The translations under genes were made by a program, and so were the position numbers. The notes beneath the pieces are model-generated. The model was not told where the DNA came from. It did no database searches and saw nothing but the letters and a program-made list of their open reading frames with translations. From assembly GCA_039029915.1 (NCBI GenBank), contig JBCCFD010000003.1, positions 1-54,249 of the forward strand: DNA of 54,249 nt. The letters are read 5' to 3'. The stretch is from QQUD01 sp039029915. Its GTDB lineage: Bacteria; Chloroflexota; Anaerolineae; Promineifilales; Promineifilaceae. The first letter of the stretch is position 1; each line of letters begins with the position of its first letter. Shown one piece after another: positions 1 to 7,081 of this stretch.

Positions 1-2
1 CT

Positions 3-443
3 GAAAGTAATGATAAGTTTGGCAGAAGTTTAGCCGCGGGTGACTTTAATAATGATGGATTTGCCGATTTAGTCATTGGTATTCCCTTTGACGACATTGG
101 TGGTAATTCATGGGGCGGGTCTATCTTACGACTCAACGGCACTCCGAAGGGCTTAACTGCAGCTGATAACCTGTTTCTCAACGAGCTATATGACATCAAT
201 AATACAATATTATTTGGTTATGCTATTTCCGTGCTCGATTTTAATGGGGATGGGTTCAGTGATTTGGTCGTGGGGGCAAGTAATAGCAGCGTCAATGGCA
301 CGAATAAAGCTGGCGCAGTTTTTACATATACCAACCTCACCAATGGAACATTTTCTATCAATTATCAAAAATGGCATCAAGGGGGCAATGGCTTAGCAGA
401 TTCAGTTGAGGCATTTGACAGTTTTGGAGAGGCGTTTCCATAG
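3..443 (+). CDS. FG-GAP repeat (integrin-alpha-like beta-propeller) protein, C-terminal part
   Basis: The gene runs in from the left edge, with an open frame from base 3 and a TAG stop at 441-443, so only about 146 C-terminal residues are visible. Two FG-GAP blades are readable, with Ca-binding loops DFNNDGFADLVIG and DFNGDGFSDLVVG, each followed by a G-x-V/I-x-x-Y/L type strand. FG-GAP blades form extracellular seven-bladed propellers in integrins and in many secreted bacterial proteins, so surface or extracellular location is likely. The tail (NYQKWHQGGNGLADS...FGEAFP) closely matches the end of the next gene, so the two are tandem paralogues. A start codon and signal peptide lie outside the window. 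Binding partner unknown. Confidence 0.8.
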   Translation, partial: ESNDKFGRSLAAGDFNNDGFADLVIGIPFDDIGGNSWGGSILRLNGTPKGLTAADNLFLNELYDINNTILFGYAISVLDFNGDGFSDLVVGASNSSVNGTNKAGAVFTYTNLTNGTFSINYQKWHQGGNGLADSVEAFDSFGEAFP

Positions 444-571
444 ACAGCTTACACCAAATTTTTTCTACAAAACATGGTACGTAAGTTTTTTTTACGAACA
501 ATGTCTTTATTTCGAACTCTAATAAATACCAAAACAAACCATTTGATTACTTTATTTAAAGGGATACTTGC

Positions 572-2269
572 ATGATTAAGAGCAATTCACTTACTAATCT
601 CTATCCAACAAAATTTATACTTCCAATTTTAACATTTCTACTCATTGGGATTTTCCAGGACAATATCTGGAACGATTTATTCACCAGTAATTGGCTGCAA
701 CTACATCCCACCATTGTTTCTGATTTTGATGGGCCACCAGATATTACGACTGGAACTTCTCCACAGGGTCCAGACTTTAATGGGGATGGTTACGCTGATC
801 TGGCTGTTGGTGCGCTCTTTGAGGATATTGAGCCTGCCAATGATTTTTTTAATGTTGGGGCCGTTCATGTAATTTATGGGTCAGCTTATGGTTTAGATGC
901 GACAGGGCAACGGGGCAACCTAGACGACCAATTTTGGCATGCAAACAGTTCCGGCTTAAACGAAATCACACCTGAAACAGCCGCTTATTTTGGACAAACC
1001 TTAGGGTATGGGGACTTTGATCAAGATGGGTTTGATGATTTGGCAATTGGGATACCAGGGGCGTTTTCAGGCGCTGGGGCTGTGCAGGTATTGTATGGCT
1101 CTAGCCTTGGTCTATCAACATCACATACTGATACTTGGACGCATAACAACATAGGTAGTCAAGGACAAAAAGGGAATCTAGGCCAACTAGGTCATAGTTT
1201 AGTTGGAGGGGATTTTAATGGCGATAATTTTGATGATTTAGTCATTGGTGATCCATACGGCGAAAATTTTGCTGGTGCAGTCACCATTCTATATGGATCT
1301 GATTTAGGATTAAACCCAACCTTTGGCGGACAATTGCCAAGCCAATACTTAACCCAAGACAGCATCACCTTTTTCCCGAATCAGAGTGAGGGTGGGGATC
1401 TATTTTCCGAATCCTTAACGAGCGGAGATTTTAATAATGACGGTTTCGACGATTTAGTCATTGGCGTGCCTTATGAAGATTTTGGGGAAGAACTAGAGTC
1501 GGCGGGAATGGTTCACATTGTTTATGGGTCAACCAATGGAGTAATCACTTCTTTCGATGGCCCACTCTCACCCCAAGATATTTCGGCAGCCAGTAATGGG
1601 GTTGATAATCATCGTGAAGAAGGTGACCAATTCGGAATGACTCTAGAAGCGGCTGACTTTGATGGCAATGGGTATGATGATCTTGCTATTGGTAGCCCTG
1701 GCGAATCCATTTGGAAAGATAATTTTCATCACTTCGGGGCAGGTGCAGTAAATATTGTCTATGGAGATAACGATGGCCTTAATCCAGCTTTGGGCGCGCC
1801 AATTTTTCATCAGAATCTGCCTGAAATTAGCGGCACGGCCTCTTTTATAGAAAATTTTGGAGGTGCTTTAGCTGCGGGAGACTTCAATAATGATGGATAT
1901 GCCGACATTGGAATTGGTATTCATAATGATAGGATTGACGGTATTTGGACGGGTTCTGTCGTTCTATTATATGGGTCGCCTTCAGGCTTAACAGCGGTTA
2001 ACCATGAGCTCCTTTTTGACCTGTTTAGCACCGCTAACCACCTAGCATTTGGAAGAAGCATTTCGACGCTAGATTTTAATGGGGATGGCCTTTCAGACTT
2101 GGTTATGGGTGCTAATAGTGATGATTATAACAGTGCAGGCTCCATCTACACGTTTACGAGTTCTGTAGATGGCATATCCCCTCTAGATTTTCAAATATGG
2201 CACCAAGGTTCAAACGGAATAGCTGATTCCCCAGAAAGCGGTGACCTTTTTGGATACTCTTTACCTTAG
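572..2269 (+). CDS. Secreted FG-GAP repeat protein
   Basis: This encodes 565 residues. An N-terminal hydrophobic segment (about residues 14-28, after a Lys) looks like a signal peptide or membrane anchor. Seven FG-GAP blades follow, each with a Dx[ND]xD[GN]xxDL calcium loop (for example DFNGDGYADLAVG, DFDQDGFDDLAIG, DFNNDGFDDLVIG, DFDGNGYDDLAIG, DFNGDGLSDLVMG) and a V-x-[IV]-[VL]-Y-G strand. Seven blades make one complete propeller. The start is preceded by a weak purine-rich AAAGGGA. It is a tandem paralogue of the truncated gene on its left, sharing the same blade order and C-terminal FQIWHQGSNGIADS tail. A surface or extracellular binding role is inferred from the fold; the ligand cannot be named. 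Confidence 0.85.
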   Translation: MIKSNSLTNLYPTKFILPILTFLLIGIFQDNIWNDLFTSNWLQLHPTIVSDFDGPPDITTGTSPQGPDFNGDGYADLAVGALFEDIEPANDFFNVGAVHVIYGSAYGLDATGQRGNLDDQFWHANSSGLNEITPETAAYFGQTLGYGDFDQDGFDDLAIGIPGAFSGAGAVQVLYGSSLGLSTSHTDTWTHNNIGSQGQKGNLGQLGHSLVGGDFNGDNFDDLVIGDPYGENFAGAVTILYGSDLGLNPTFGGQLPSQYLTQDSITFFPNQSEGGDLFSESLTSGDFNNDGFDDLVIGVPYEDFGEELESAGMVHIVYGSTNGVITSFDGPLSPQDISAASNGVDNHREEGDQFGMTLEAADFDGNGYDDLAIGSPGESIWKDNFHHFGAGAVNIVYGDNDGLNPALGAPIFHQNLPEISGTASFIENFGGALAAGDFNNDGYADIGIGIHNDRIDGIWTGSVVLLYGSPSGLTAVNHELLFDLFSTANHLAFGRSISTLDFNGDGLSDLVMGANSDDYNSAGSIYTFTSSVDGISPLDFQIWHQGSNGIADSPESGDLFGYSLP

Positions 2270-2429
2270 ATTGGTAACCACTAGAGGGGATTTACCTACA
2301 GGGTCAGCTCTAGTGGTTCCAAGCCATGTCTCTAGGATAACGACAAACAATTACCAGCTCTGGTATGAAGGCCATAACGATTTGACGCCAACTACTGACA
2401 GAAATGATTTTGGTAGGGTTTTGCCTTAA
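2270..2429 (+). pseudogene. Orphan C-terminal fragment of a third FG-GAP paralogue
   Basis: In a frame different from the preceding gene, the last ~30 codons (ending NYQLWYEGHNDLTPTT...DFGRVLP, stop 2427-2429) match the C-termini of both preceding FG-GAP proteins, which read NYQKWHQGGNGLADS and FQIWHQGSNGIADS before DSFGEAFP or DLFGYSLP. No calcium-loop blade precedes it and no good start codon is present. It is best read as the remnant of a third tandem copy whose propeller was deleted. Where the fragment begins is uncertain; similarity is visible from about 2305. Confidence 0.55.
2276..2318. terminator. Perfect 11-bp inverted repeat after FG-GAP gene
   Basis: AACCACTAGAG (2276-2286) and its exact complement CTCTAGTGGTT (2308-2318) flank a 21-nt loop, starting 7 bp after the stop codon of the FG-GAP gene. 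Position suggests a 3'-end hairpin. There is no U-run after it, so it is not a classical intrinsic terminator. It also lies at the junction with the leftover paralogue fragment, so it could mark a recombination scar. Confidence 0.4.
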
Positions 2430-2456
2430 TGGCCTTTTGTAAGAGAGGTTCAATTA

Positions 2457-2617
2457 TGAAATGGTTTGTTTACTGGTTTCGCCATAACGTAATGGGTTTT
2501 TATAAAATATTGTTAAAAAAGATGAGCAAAAAGAGATGGTTCATTTTTAAACTAAGCCCCGCAAAAAACAAGGGCTCAATGTTGCTAAGTGACTCTACCA
2601 ATAGGGAGAATAAATAA
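2457..2617 (+). CDS. Small basic hypothetical protein (53 aa)
   Basis: An ATG at 2457 is preceded by AAGAGAGG about 8 bases upstream, a plausible ribosome binding site. The 53-residue product starts MKWFVYWFRHNVMGFYKILL and is very basic and aromatic, with a possible short amphipathic or membrane-active helix in the first 20 residues and a Lys-rich C-terminus. I recognise no family. An in-frame ATG at 2429 is possible but has no better site. It could be a chance frame in the debris of the deleted FG-GAP copy. Confidence 0.3.
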
Positions 2618-2711
2618 ACTTCTGGATTATTTGATAAAGTTACTTAATCCGTCATTAGTCAGTAAAGGCCGTTCATTAGAAAGGAAAAGGAAGTAGAAGA
2701 GAAACTTAATT

Positions 2712-3536
2712 ATGATTTACCAAATCCTGACCAATCCAACCGAAGCTGAATTAACTAATCGAGTCCATGAAAACTTGTATGAACTCTTCCGAGCGATGCA
2801 TGTCTTGCCAGGTTTTGAATCTGTAGAAACCGACAAGCTTTGCTACCATCATGCTTTCCCAACCAATCCCATGTTCAAAGGGGCATGGAGGGCACGCCTA
2901 GCGGCCAGTGAAGTCGACAACGCGATAGATGAAGCCAAAGCATGGTTTGATCAACGCAAAGCACCCTATTTCTTTTGGTGGGTTGACCCACAAACACAAC
3001 CTGCGGACATGACCCAGCGTTTAATCGAACGGGGATTTGACGGGAACCTGGTCGGTGATCCAAGTATGATCGCAGATTTACACACGCTGAATGAAGATAT
3101 TCGGGTACCGGACGGCTTCTCCATTAACCGAGCAATCGAATTGAAAACGCTGGAGCAATGGCGGGATGTCTTTGCAGAATCGTTTCAAGCACCAGCCGAT
3201 GCGGGACAAGCCTGGGTTGATGCAACCATGAAAGGTGGACAGGGCCAAGCCCCTTTGAAAATGTATGTTGGTTATTTAAATGAAAAGCCAGTGGCCACAA
3301 GCATCCTTTTCAACGGGGCCGGTGTGTCAGGGATATATGGTGTCGGGACTTTACCTGAAGCCAGAGGCCAAGGCATTGGCTCGGCGATGACGTTGAAACC
3401 TTTGCTGGATGCACGAAACCAGGGTTTCAATTATGCAGTATTGTTCTCGTCTCGGATGGGTTATCCAGTTTATCAGCGATTGGGCTTTCGAGAGGTCAAG
3501 AGCAAGATTGGAATCTTGATTCTAGAGAACGATTGA
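2712..3536 (+). CDS. GNAT-family N-acetyltransferase
   Basis: This encodes 274 residues. The C-terminal half (about 145-270) is a GNAT fold, which transfers an acetyl group from acetyl-CoA to an amine. The acetyl-CoA pyrophosphate loop reads ARGQGIGSAMT at about 217-227 after the beta-4 strand (SGIYGVGTLPE), and the conserved late motif GYPVYQRLGFREV lies at about 253-265. The N-terminal ~130 residues are a separate region with many Trp/Phe, as in two-domain GNATs. The start follows GAAGAGAAAC, a usable binding site. It stands alone between secreted-protein genes. The substrate cannot be deduced. Confidence 0.85.
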   Translation: MIYQILTNPTEAELTNRVHENLYELFRAMHVLPGFESVETDKLCYHHAFPTNPMFKGAWRARLAASEVDNAIDEAKAWFDQRKAPYFFWWVDPQTQPADMTQRLIERGFDGNLVGDPSMIADLHTLNEDIRVPDGFSINRAIELKTLEQWRDVFAESFQAPADAGQAWVDATMKGGQGQAPLKMYVGYLNEKPVATSILFNGAGVSGIYGVGTLPEARGQGIGSAMTLKPLLDARNQGFNYAVLFSSRMGYPVYQRLGFREVKSKIGILILEND

Positions 3537-3769
3537 TAACAGTTGATAGCTAAAGCGAAAAAACTTACAGCAGGGGAGCAAGGCGCGAATTTATAGGTAG
3601 GCCTACGTTATAACAAAGGTCGTTTGAGCTGCCGGCTTCCTGCTGAAACTGGTGTTTTCCAAGCGCCGGTTCCCCTAAGTAGCCGAGGTTCAAAAAAACG
3701 GGATTCACGGAAAACAGATCTTGAGCATTGACCCCTTAAATTCTATCCACTAACTCACTGGAGAATAAC
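3537..3769. other. Intergenic region with long inverted repeat and GTAGGCCTAC palindrome
   Basis: There is no gene here. CAGCAGG (3568-3574) pairs with CCTGCTG (3639-3645), and a perfect 10-bp palindrome GTAGGCCTAC lies at 3597-3606 between them. The segment 3568-3680 is more GC-rich than its surroundings and could fold as RNA or single-stranded DNA. I considered an integron attC site, but canonical core boxes are not convincing. Confidence 0.35.
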
Positions 3770-4615
3770 GTGAAAAAAAGAATCATTTTCATTCTAACCT
3801 CACTGGGAGGAGCCCTCCTGCTATTTAACGCTTTTGGGCATCTTATCGCCCAGCAAAAAATTTCTTTAAACAATAGCAGTTTATCTGATGAGTTCGACAA
3901 TTCAACCTCACTGGGTGATTGGCAAGAGGGGCCTAGCCTCGCCTACGATTTGCTTGATGTAAATGACACCGTGCCAGGGTTTATGAGCATTGTGCCGCGC
4001 TCAGAAGTGCATAATGGCTGGTTCGGTATGTACACGGCACCGTATCGTTATAAATTGGTTAGTGGCAATTTTGTGGCTGAAACTTATGTGATTGCGGGTA
4101 ATCGTCATGCAGTTGATCCAGCATCAATGCCTGCATCAGGTGAGTTTAACTCGGTCGGGTTTGTAGCGCGCGATCCAGCTAGCGACATGAGTGGATTACA
4201 AAATTATGTGATGCTCAATATTGGCTATCAGGCTACAGACCTAAGCTCAGAGGTGAAAACAACGGTTAATTCGTCCTCGATTCTCACGTTAACCACAACA
4301 TTTAATTCGTACCAAGGCAGGCTGTTGTTGTGCCGTGTAGCTGATACATTTTATAGCTATCGCTGGATGGATAATGAGGTTGGATGGCGGCAGGTCGAAA
4401 CGGCCGTTATGCCAATGCTTCCCCAACAGCTACAGGTAGGCATTGTGGCAAACGCCTGGGATGAAGCTCCCAACGGATCTGACCTGTTTGCGCTTGTTGA
4501 TTATGTTCGTTTCTCGCAGCATCCCCCAAATGAAGAAGATGATTGTTTAAATTTAGTTCCCATTCCACCTGAATTGATATTTGAGACGTATTTACCAATT
4601 GCAATAGCAGATTAG
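3770..4615 (+). CDS. Secreted beta-sandwich (laminin-G/DUF1349-like) protein with YLPI tail
   Basis: This encodes 281 residues. It starts MKKRIIFILTSLGGALLLF, a clear signal peptide with basic N-terminus and hydrophobic core. The mature part reads like a jelly-roll/concanavalin-type domain (SDEFDNSTSLGDWQEG at about 38-53; GNFVAETYVIAG; VGFVARDPASD; NYVMLNIGY), the pattern of DUF1349 or laminin-G-like carbohydrate-binding modules. Family assignment is by pattern only. The protein ends ETYLPIAIAD, resembling the YLPLIQK end of the next gene and a C-terminal signature common in Chloroflexota exported proteins. The start is preceded by GGAGAATAAC. The C-terminal half contains one copy of the ACGGCCGT palindrome. 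Confidence 0.65.
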   Translation: MKKRIIFILTSLGGALLLFNAFGHLIAQQKISLNNSSLSDEFDNSTSLGDWQEGPSLAYDLLDVNDTVPGFMSIVPRSEVHNGWFGMYTAPYRYKLVSGNFVAETYVIAGNRHAVDPASMPASGEFNSVGFVARDPASDMSGLQNYVMLNIGYQATDLSSEVKTTVNSSSILTLTTTFNSYQGRLLLCRVADTFYSYRWMDNEVGWRQVETAVMPMLPQQLQVGIVANAWDEAPNGSDLFALVDYVRFSQHPPNEEDDCLNLVPIPPELIFETYLPIAIAD

Positions 4616-4635
4616 TTTTTTTGTATCACGGTCTT

Positions 4636-4667
4636 GTGACGCTGTTGTGACTCTCGTTTGCTATAGT
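4636..4667 (+). promoter_or_regulatory. Candidate activator-dependent promoter: two GTGAC heptamers at 11-bp period plus -10
   Basis: GTGACGC (4636-4642) and GTGACTC (4647-4653) are direct heptamers exactly 11 bp apart. Eight bases later comes TATAGT (4662-4667), a good -10, with no -35 hexamer. This is the textbook architecture of SARP-activated promoters. A further heptamer in opposite orientation (CTGTCAC, 4669-4675) overlaps the expected start site. The same heptamer core recurs upstream of the eCIS operon at 47443-47471. Function inferred. Confidence 0.45.
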
Positions 4668-4726
4668 CCTGTCACCTGCACTCTCTTTAAGGGTAGGCGC
4701 AAAATTTTAAGCGTATTTTGTGCTAA

Positions 4727-4754
4727 GGGGTAGGTTGTTGCACCTTCCTACCCC
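4727..4754 (+). other. Leader hairpin upstream of PD40/Calx-beta gene
   Basis: GGGGTAGG (4727-4734) and CCTACCCC (4747-4754) form a perfect 8-bp stem with a 12-nt loop in the presumed 5' leader, about 48 nt before the start codon. There is no U-run, so it is more likely a leader structure or protein-binding site than a terminator. Confidence 0.4.
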
Positions 4755-4801
4755 TATACCCACCCATTTCATCAAAAATCTCAAAAAGGAGCTAACGATA
4801 A

Positions 4802-6799
4802 ATGAATCGTTTCATTAATAACGGCCGTATTGCACTTATTCTTTTTTTTATCACTCTTTTTCTATTAACTTCTTATCGATCGAGCGCCGAAATCATCATT
4901 AGCAACATCAACGGTGAGCTACTGCCAAATCGTGACGTCTTGCCTATTCTTTCAGGCTATGGTTTGGGGTTCAGCATTACGTCAGATAATCAGTATGCCT
5001 TATTTGTGGCGGATATTGGTACGGATGATGTCTATAATCTTTACAGCGTGCCCGTAGATGGTAGCGCCCCTCCGACACAGCTAAGTGATGTGTTGGCTGG
5101 GGCAGGAATCTTAGATTTCGATGTTACATCAGACAATGTGATTGTCTATAAAGCTGCAGAAGACCCCGCTGGCATGGTTGAACTCTTTCGTGTGGATATT
5201 GATGGGACAAACAAGACAAGAGTTAACAATCCGTTTGTAGAGAATGGATTGGTGCTTCCCGATAGGGAGGTTGCCTCATTCCAAATCAGCCCAGATGGTG
5301 AGCATATCATCTATCGCGCAGATCATAGTGAAAATGATCAGTTTGAAATTTTTGCTGCCCAATTGGCTGGCGGAAACGCATTCCAAGTCAACGGGAACCT
5401 GATTGCCTCTGGGGATGTAATTACTTATAAAATTAGCTTAGATAGTAGTCGGGTAATTTATCTAGCGGATCAAGAGGCTGATAATGTTCGGGAGCTTTAT
5501 AGTGCGCCAATCTTCGGTGGACCGATAGTGAAATTAAATGGTCCTTTAGTTGTAGATGGTGATGTAAGAAATGCATTCTATCTGACTCAAACGCACGTCA
5601 TTTACCGAGCTGACCAGGATAGCCTCGATGTCGATGAGCTTTACAGCGTGCCGGTAGAGGGTGGGGCATCAATCAAGCTTCATCCTGATCTAAATGGCGA
5701 GTTAGATGTTGGACATGTGCGTGTGCATCCAGAACGAAATTATGTTGTTTATCGTGCCGATCAGGAAAACGACGAGGTTTTTGAACTATATAGTGTGCGT
5801 GTAGCTGAGCCGATCTCAAACCTCAAGTTGAATTCAAATTTACCACTCAATGGAGATGTAGAAATAGATTTTGAAATTTCACCCGATGGTAACCATGTTG
5901 TTTATTTAGCAGAGCAAGAAGTTGATACCATGGCTGAACTCTTTGTAACCCCCATTGATGACAGTCGCCCTTTGAAACGGAATAGTTCGTTGGTTCAGGA
6001 TGGCAACGTGTCTAATTTTCAGGTTTCGTCAGATGGTCAAACGATTGTCTATAGGGCAGATCAAGAAGTTGATGATCGATTTGAACTGTACAGCGTGTCC
6101 TTAGAGGCAACGGATAGCCCGGAAGCTAAATTGAATTTGCCATTACCATTGAGTGGCGATGTTACGAGCTTCTCAATCAGCGACAGTAATCAGCGGGTAT
6201 TATTTATTGCTGATGACAACGTTAATGAGCAATTTAATTTGTTTAGTGTGCCGTTAAATGGTGGCATTGCTCTACAAATTAATGATCCTTTACTGACTTT
6301 AGGAGGGGATAATAGTGATGTTATCGCTTTTGTACTCTCACCTGATGAATCAATAACGCTGTACGTCGCTGATGAAAATGTTGATGAAACCTTTGAGCTT
6401 TTTGCTGTTTCAGAAATGCCCCCGCTGGCTGAATTTAGTTTAGAAAATGTGAGTCAGGTTGAGTCGGCATCTGTATTTAATCTCACGGTGGTTCTTTCAG
6501 AGCCTTCGTTGAATCATTTAACAGTCAATGTTCAGCTAGACGGGGGCAGTGCAGAAGAGGGTGTTGATTTTCTCCTGCCGCAAAGCGCCGAGCTTAACTT
6601 TGCTGCAGGAGAAGTTCGCCAAACTTTTCCAATTGAGCTTTTGGATGATGAGCTACTTGAAGGTGATGAATCAATTGTCTTTCAGCTTGGGGTAGTTGGT
6701 GGTGGCGTGGTTTTAGGGTCCGAAGAGGTGGTCAATGTAACGATCATTGATAATGAAAGCGGCACTTTTTTGAATTACCTCCCCTTGATTCAAAAGTGA
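4802..6799 (+). CDS. Secreted PD40/TolB-like propeller with Calx-beta domain
   Basis: This encodes 665 residues. It is preceded by AAGGAG at 4786-4791 with 10-base spacing, which fixes the ATG at 4802. A signal peptide occupies about residues 1-29. About ten WD40-like PD40 repeats follow (residues ~50-530), each with an S-x-D-x-x-x-V-x-Y-x-A-D core (for example ISPDGEHIIYRAD, VSSDGQTIVYRAD, ISPDGNHVVYLAE) and an ELYSVP strand. PD40 blades make TolB-like propellers. Residues ~545-645 form a Calx-beta domain (FNLTVVLSEPS; AEEGVDFLLP; INV-type end VVNVTIIDNES), found in calcium-dependent adhesion proteins. The last residues FLNYLPLIQK are the YLPL-type tail discussed separately. Likely a surface or extracellular protein; ligand unknown. 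Confidence 0.8.
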   Translation: MNRFINNGRIALILFFITLFLLTSYRSSAEIIISNINGELLPNRDVLPILSGYGLGFSITSDNQYALFVADIGTDDVYNLYSVPVDGSAPPTQLSDVLAGAGILDFDVTSDNVIVYKAAEDPAGMVELFRVDIDGTNKTRVNNPFVENGLVLPDREVASFQISPDGEHIIYRADHSENDQFEIFAAQLAGGNAFQVNGNLIASGDVITYKISLDSSRVIYLADQEADNVRELYSAPIFGGPIVKLNGPLVVDGDVRNAFYLTQTHVIYRADQDSLDVDELYSVPVEGGASIKLHPDLNGELDVGHVRVHPERNYVVYRADQENDEVFELYSVRVAEPISNLKLNSNLPLNGDVEIDFEISPDGNHVVYLAEQEVDTMAELFVTPIDDSRPLKRNSSLVQDGNVSNFQVSSDGQTIVYRADQEVDDRFELYSVSLEATDSPEAKLNLPLPLSGDVTSFSISDSNQRVLFIADDNVNEQFNLFSVPLNGGIALQINDPLLTLGGDNSDVIAFVLSPDESITLYVADENVDETFELFAVSEMPPLAEFSLENVSQVESASVFNLTVVLSEPSLNHLTVNVQLDGGSAEEGVDFLLPQSAELNFAAGEVRQTFPIELLDDELLEGDESIVFQLGVVGGGVVLGSEEVVNVTIIDNESGTFLNYLPLIQK

Positions 6800-6878
6800 T
6801 CACAAGTGAGTTTGGGGGCTGAATAATGATAGAAAATTTTAAGAATAAGCTGATTTCCAGAGTGACGGTTTGAGTTCT

Positions 6879-6920
6879 ATTGTTGTAATTGCTCAATAGA
6901 TGTTGTGATACTACAACAAT
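6879..6920. repeat. 9-bp inverted repeat upstream of ATPase promoter
   Basis: ATTGTTGTA (6879-6887) pairs exactly with TACAACAAT (6912-6920) across 24 nt, ending 4 bp before the -35 hexamer of the downstream promoter. It could be a regulator site or the 3' hairpin of the PD40 gene. Confidence 0.35.
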
Positions 6921-6924
6921 TAAC

Positions 6925-6953
6925 TTGACAAATAAGCCAAGATCGTTTATTAA
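6925..6953 (+). promoter_or_regulatory. Sigma-70-type promoter for the ATPase gene
   Basis: A perfect -35 hexamer TTGACA (6925-6930) is followed, with 17-bp spacing, by TATTAA (6948-6953). The expected start, near 6960, coincides with the first base of a perfect inverted repeat, suggesting a repressed promoter. Confidence 0.55.
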
Positions 6954-6959
6954 TTCTAC

Positions 6960-7080
6960 ACGATGTTTAAAGTTCAAACTTTAAACATCGTGATCTTCAT
7001 CAAAAGAGTAGACACTTTAAACGATTAATGCTAAGATGTTTAAAGTGGTGACTTTAAAAGTGGTGACTTTAAACGATTAA
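6960..7080. repeat. Operator-like cluster: 15-bp inverted repeat plus 15-bp direct repeats
   Basis: ACGATGTTTAAAGTT (6960-6974) and its exact complement (6977-6991) are separated by only two bases. Downstream, AGTGGTGACTTTAAA occurs twice in perfect tandem (7044-7058, 7059-7073), and ACTTTAAACGATTAA occurs at 7014-7028 and 7066-7080. All share ACTTTAAA, the half-site of the inverted repeat. The last copy ends one base before the start codon at 7082 and replaces any Shine-Dalgarno sequence. Confidence 0.7.
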
Positions 7081-7081
7081 G

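Noticed and set aside
3568..3680. Integron attC site
   Set aside because: There is an inverted repeat, but convincing core boxes on both ends are missing, and no integrase is visible.
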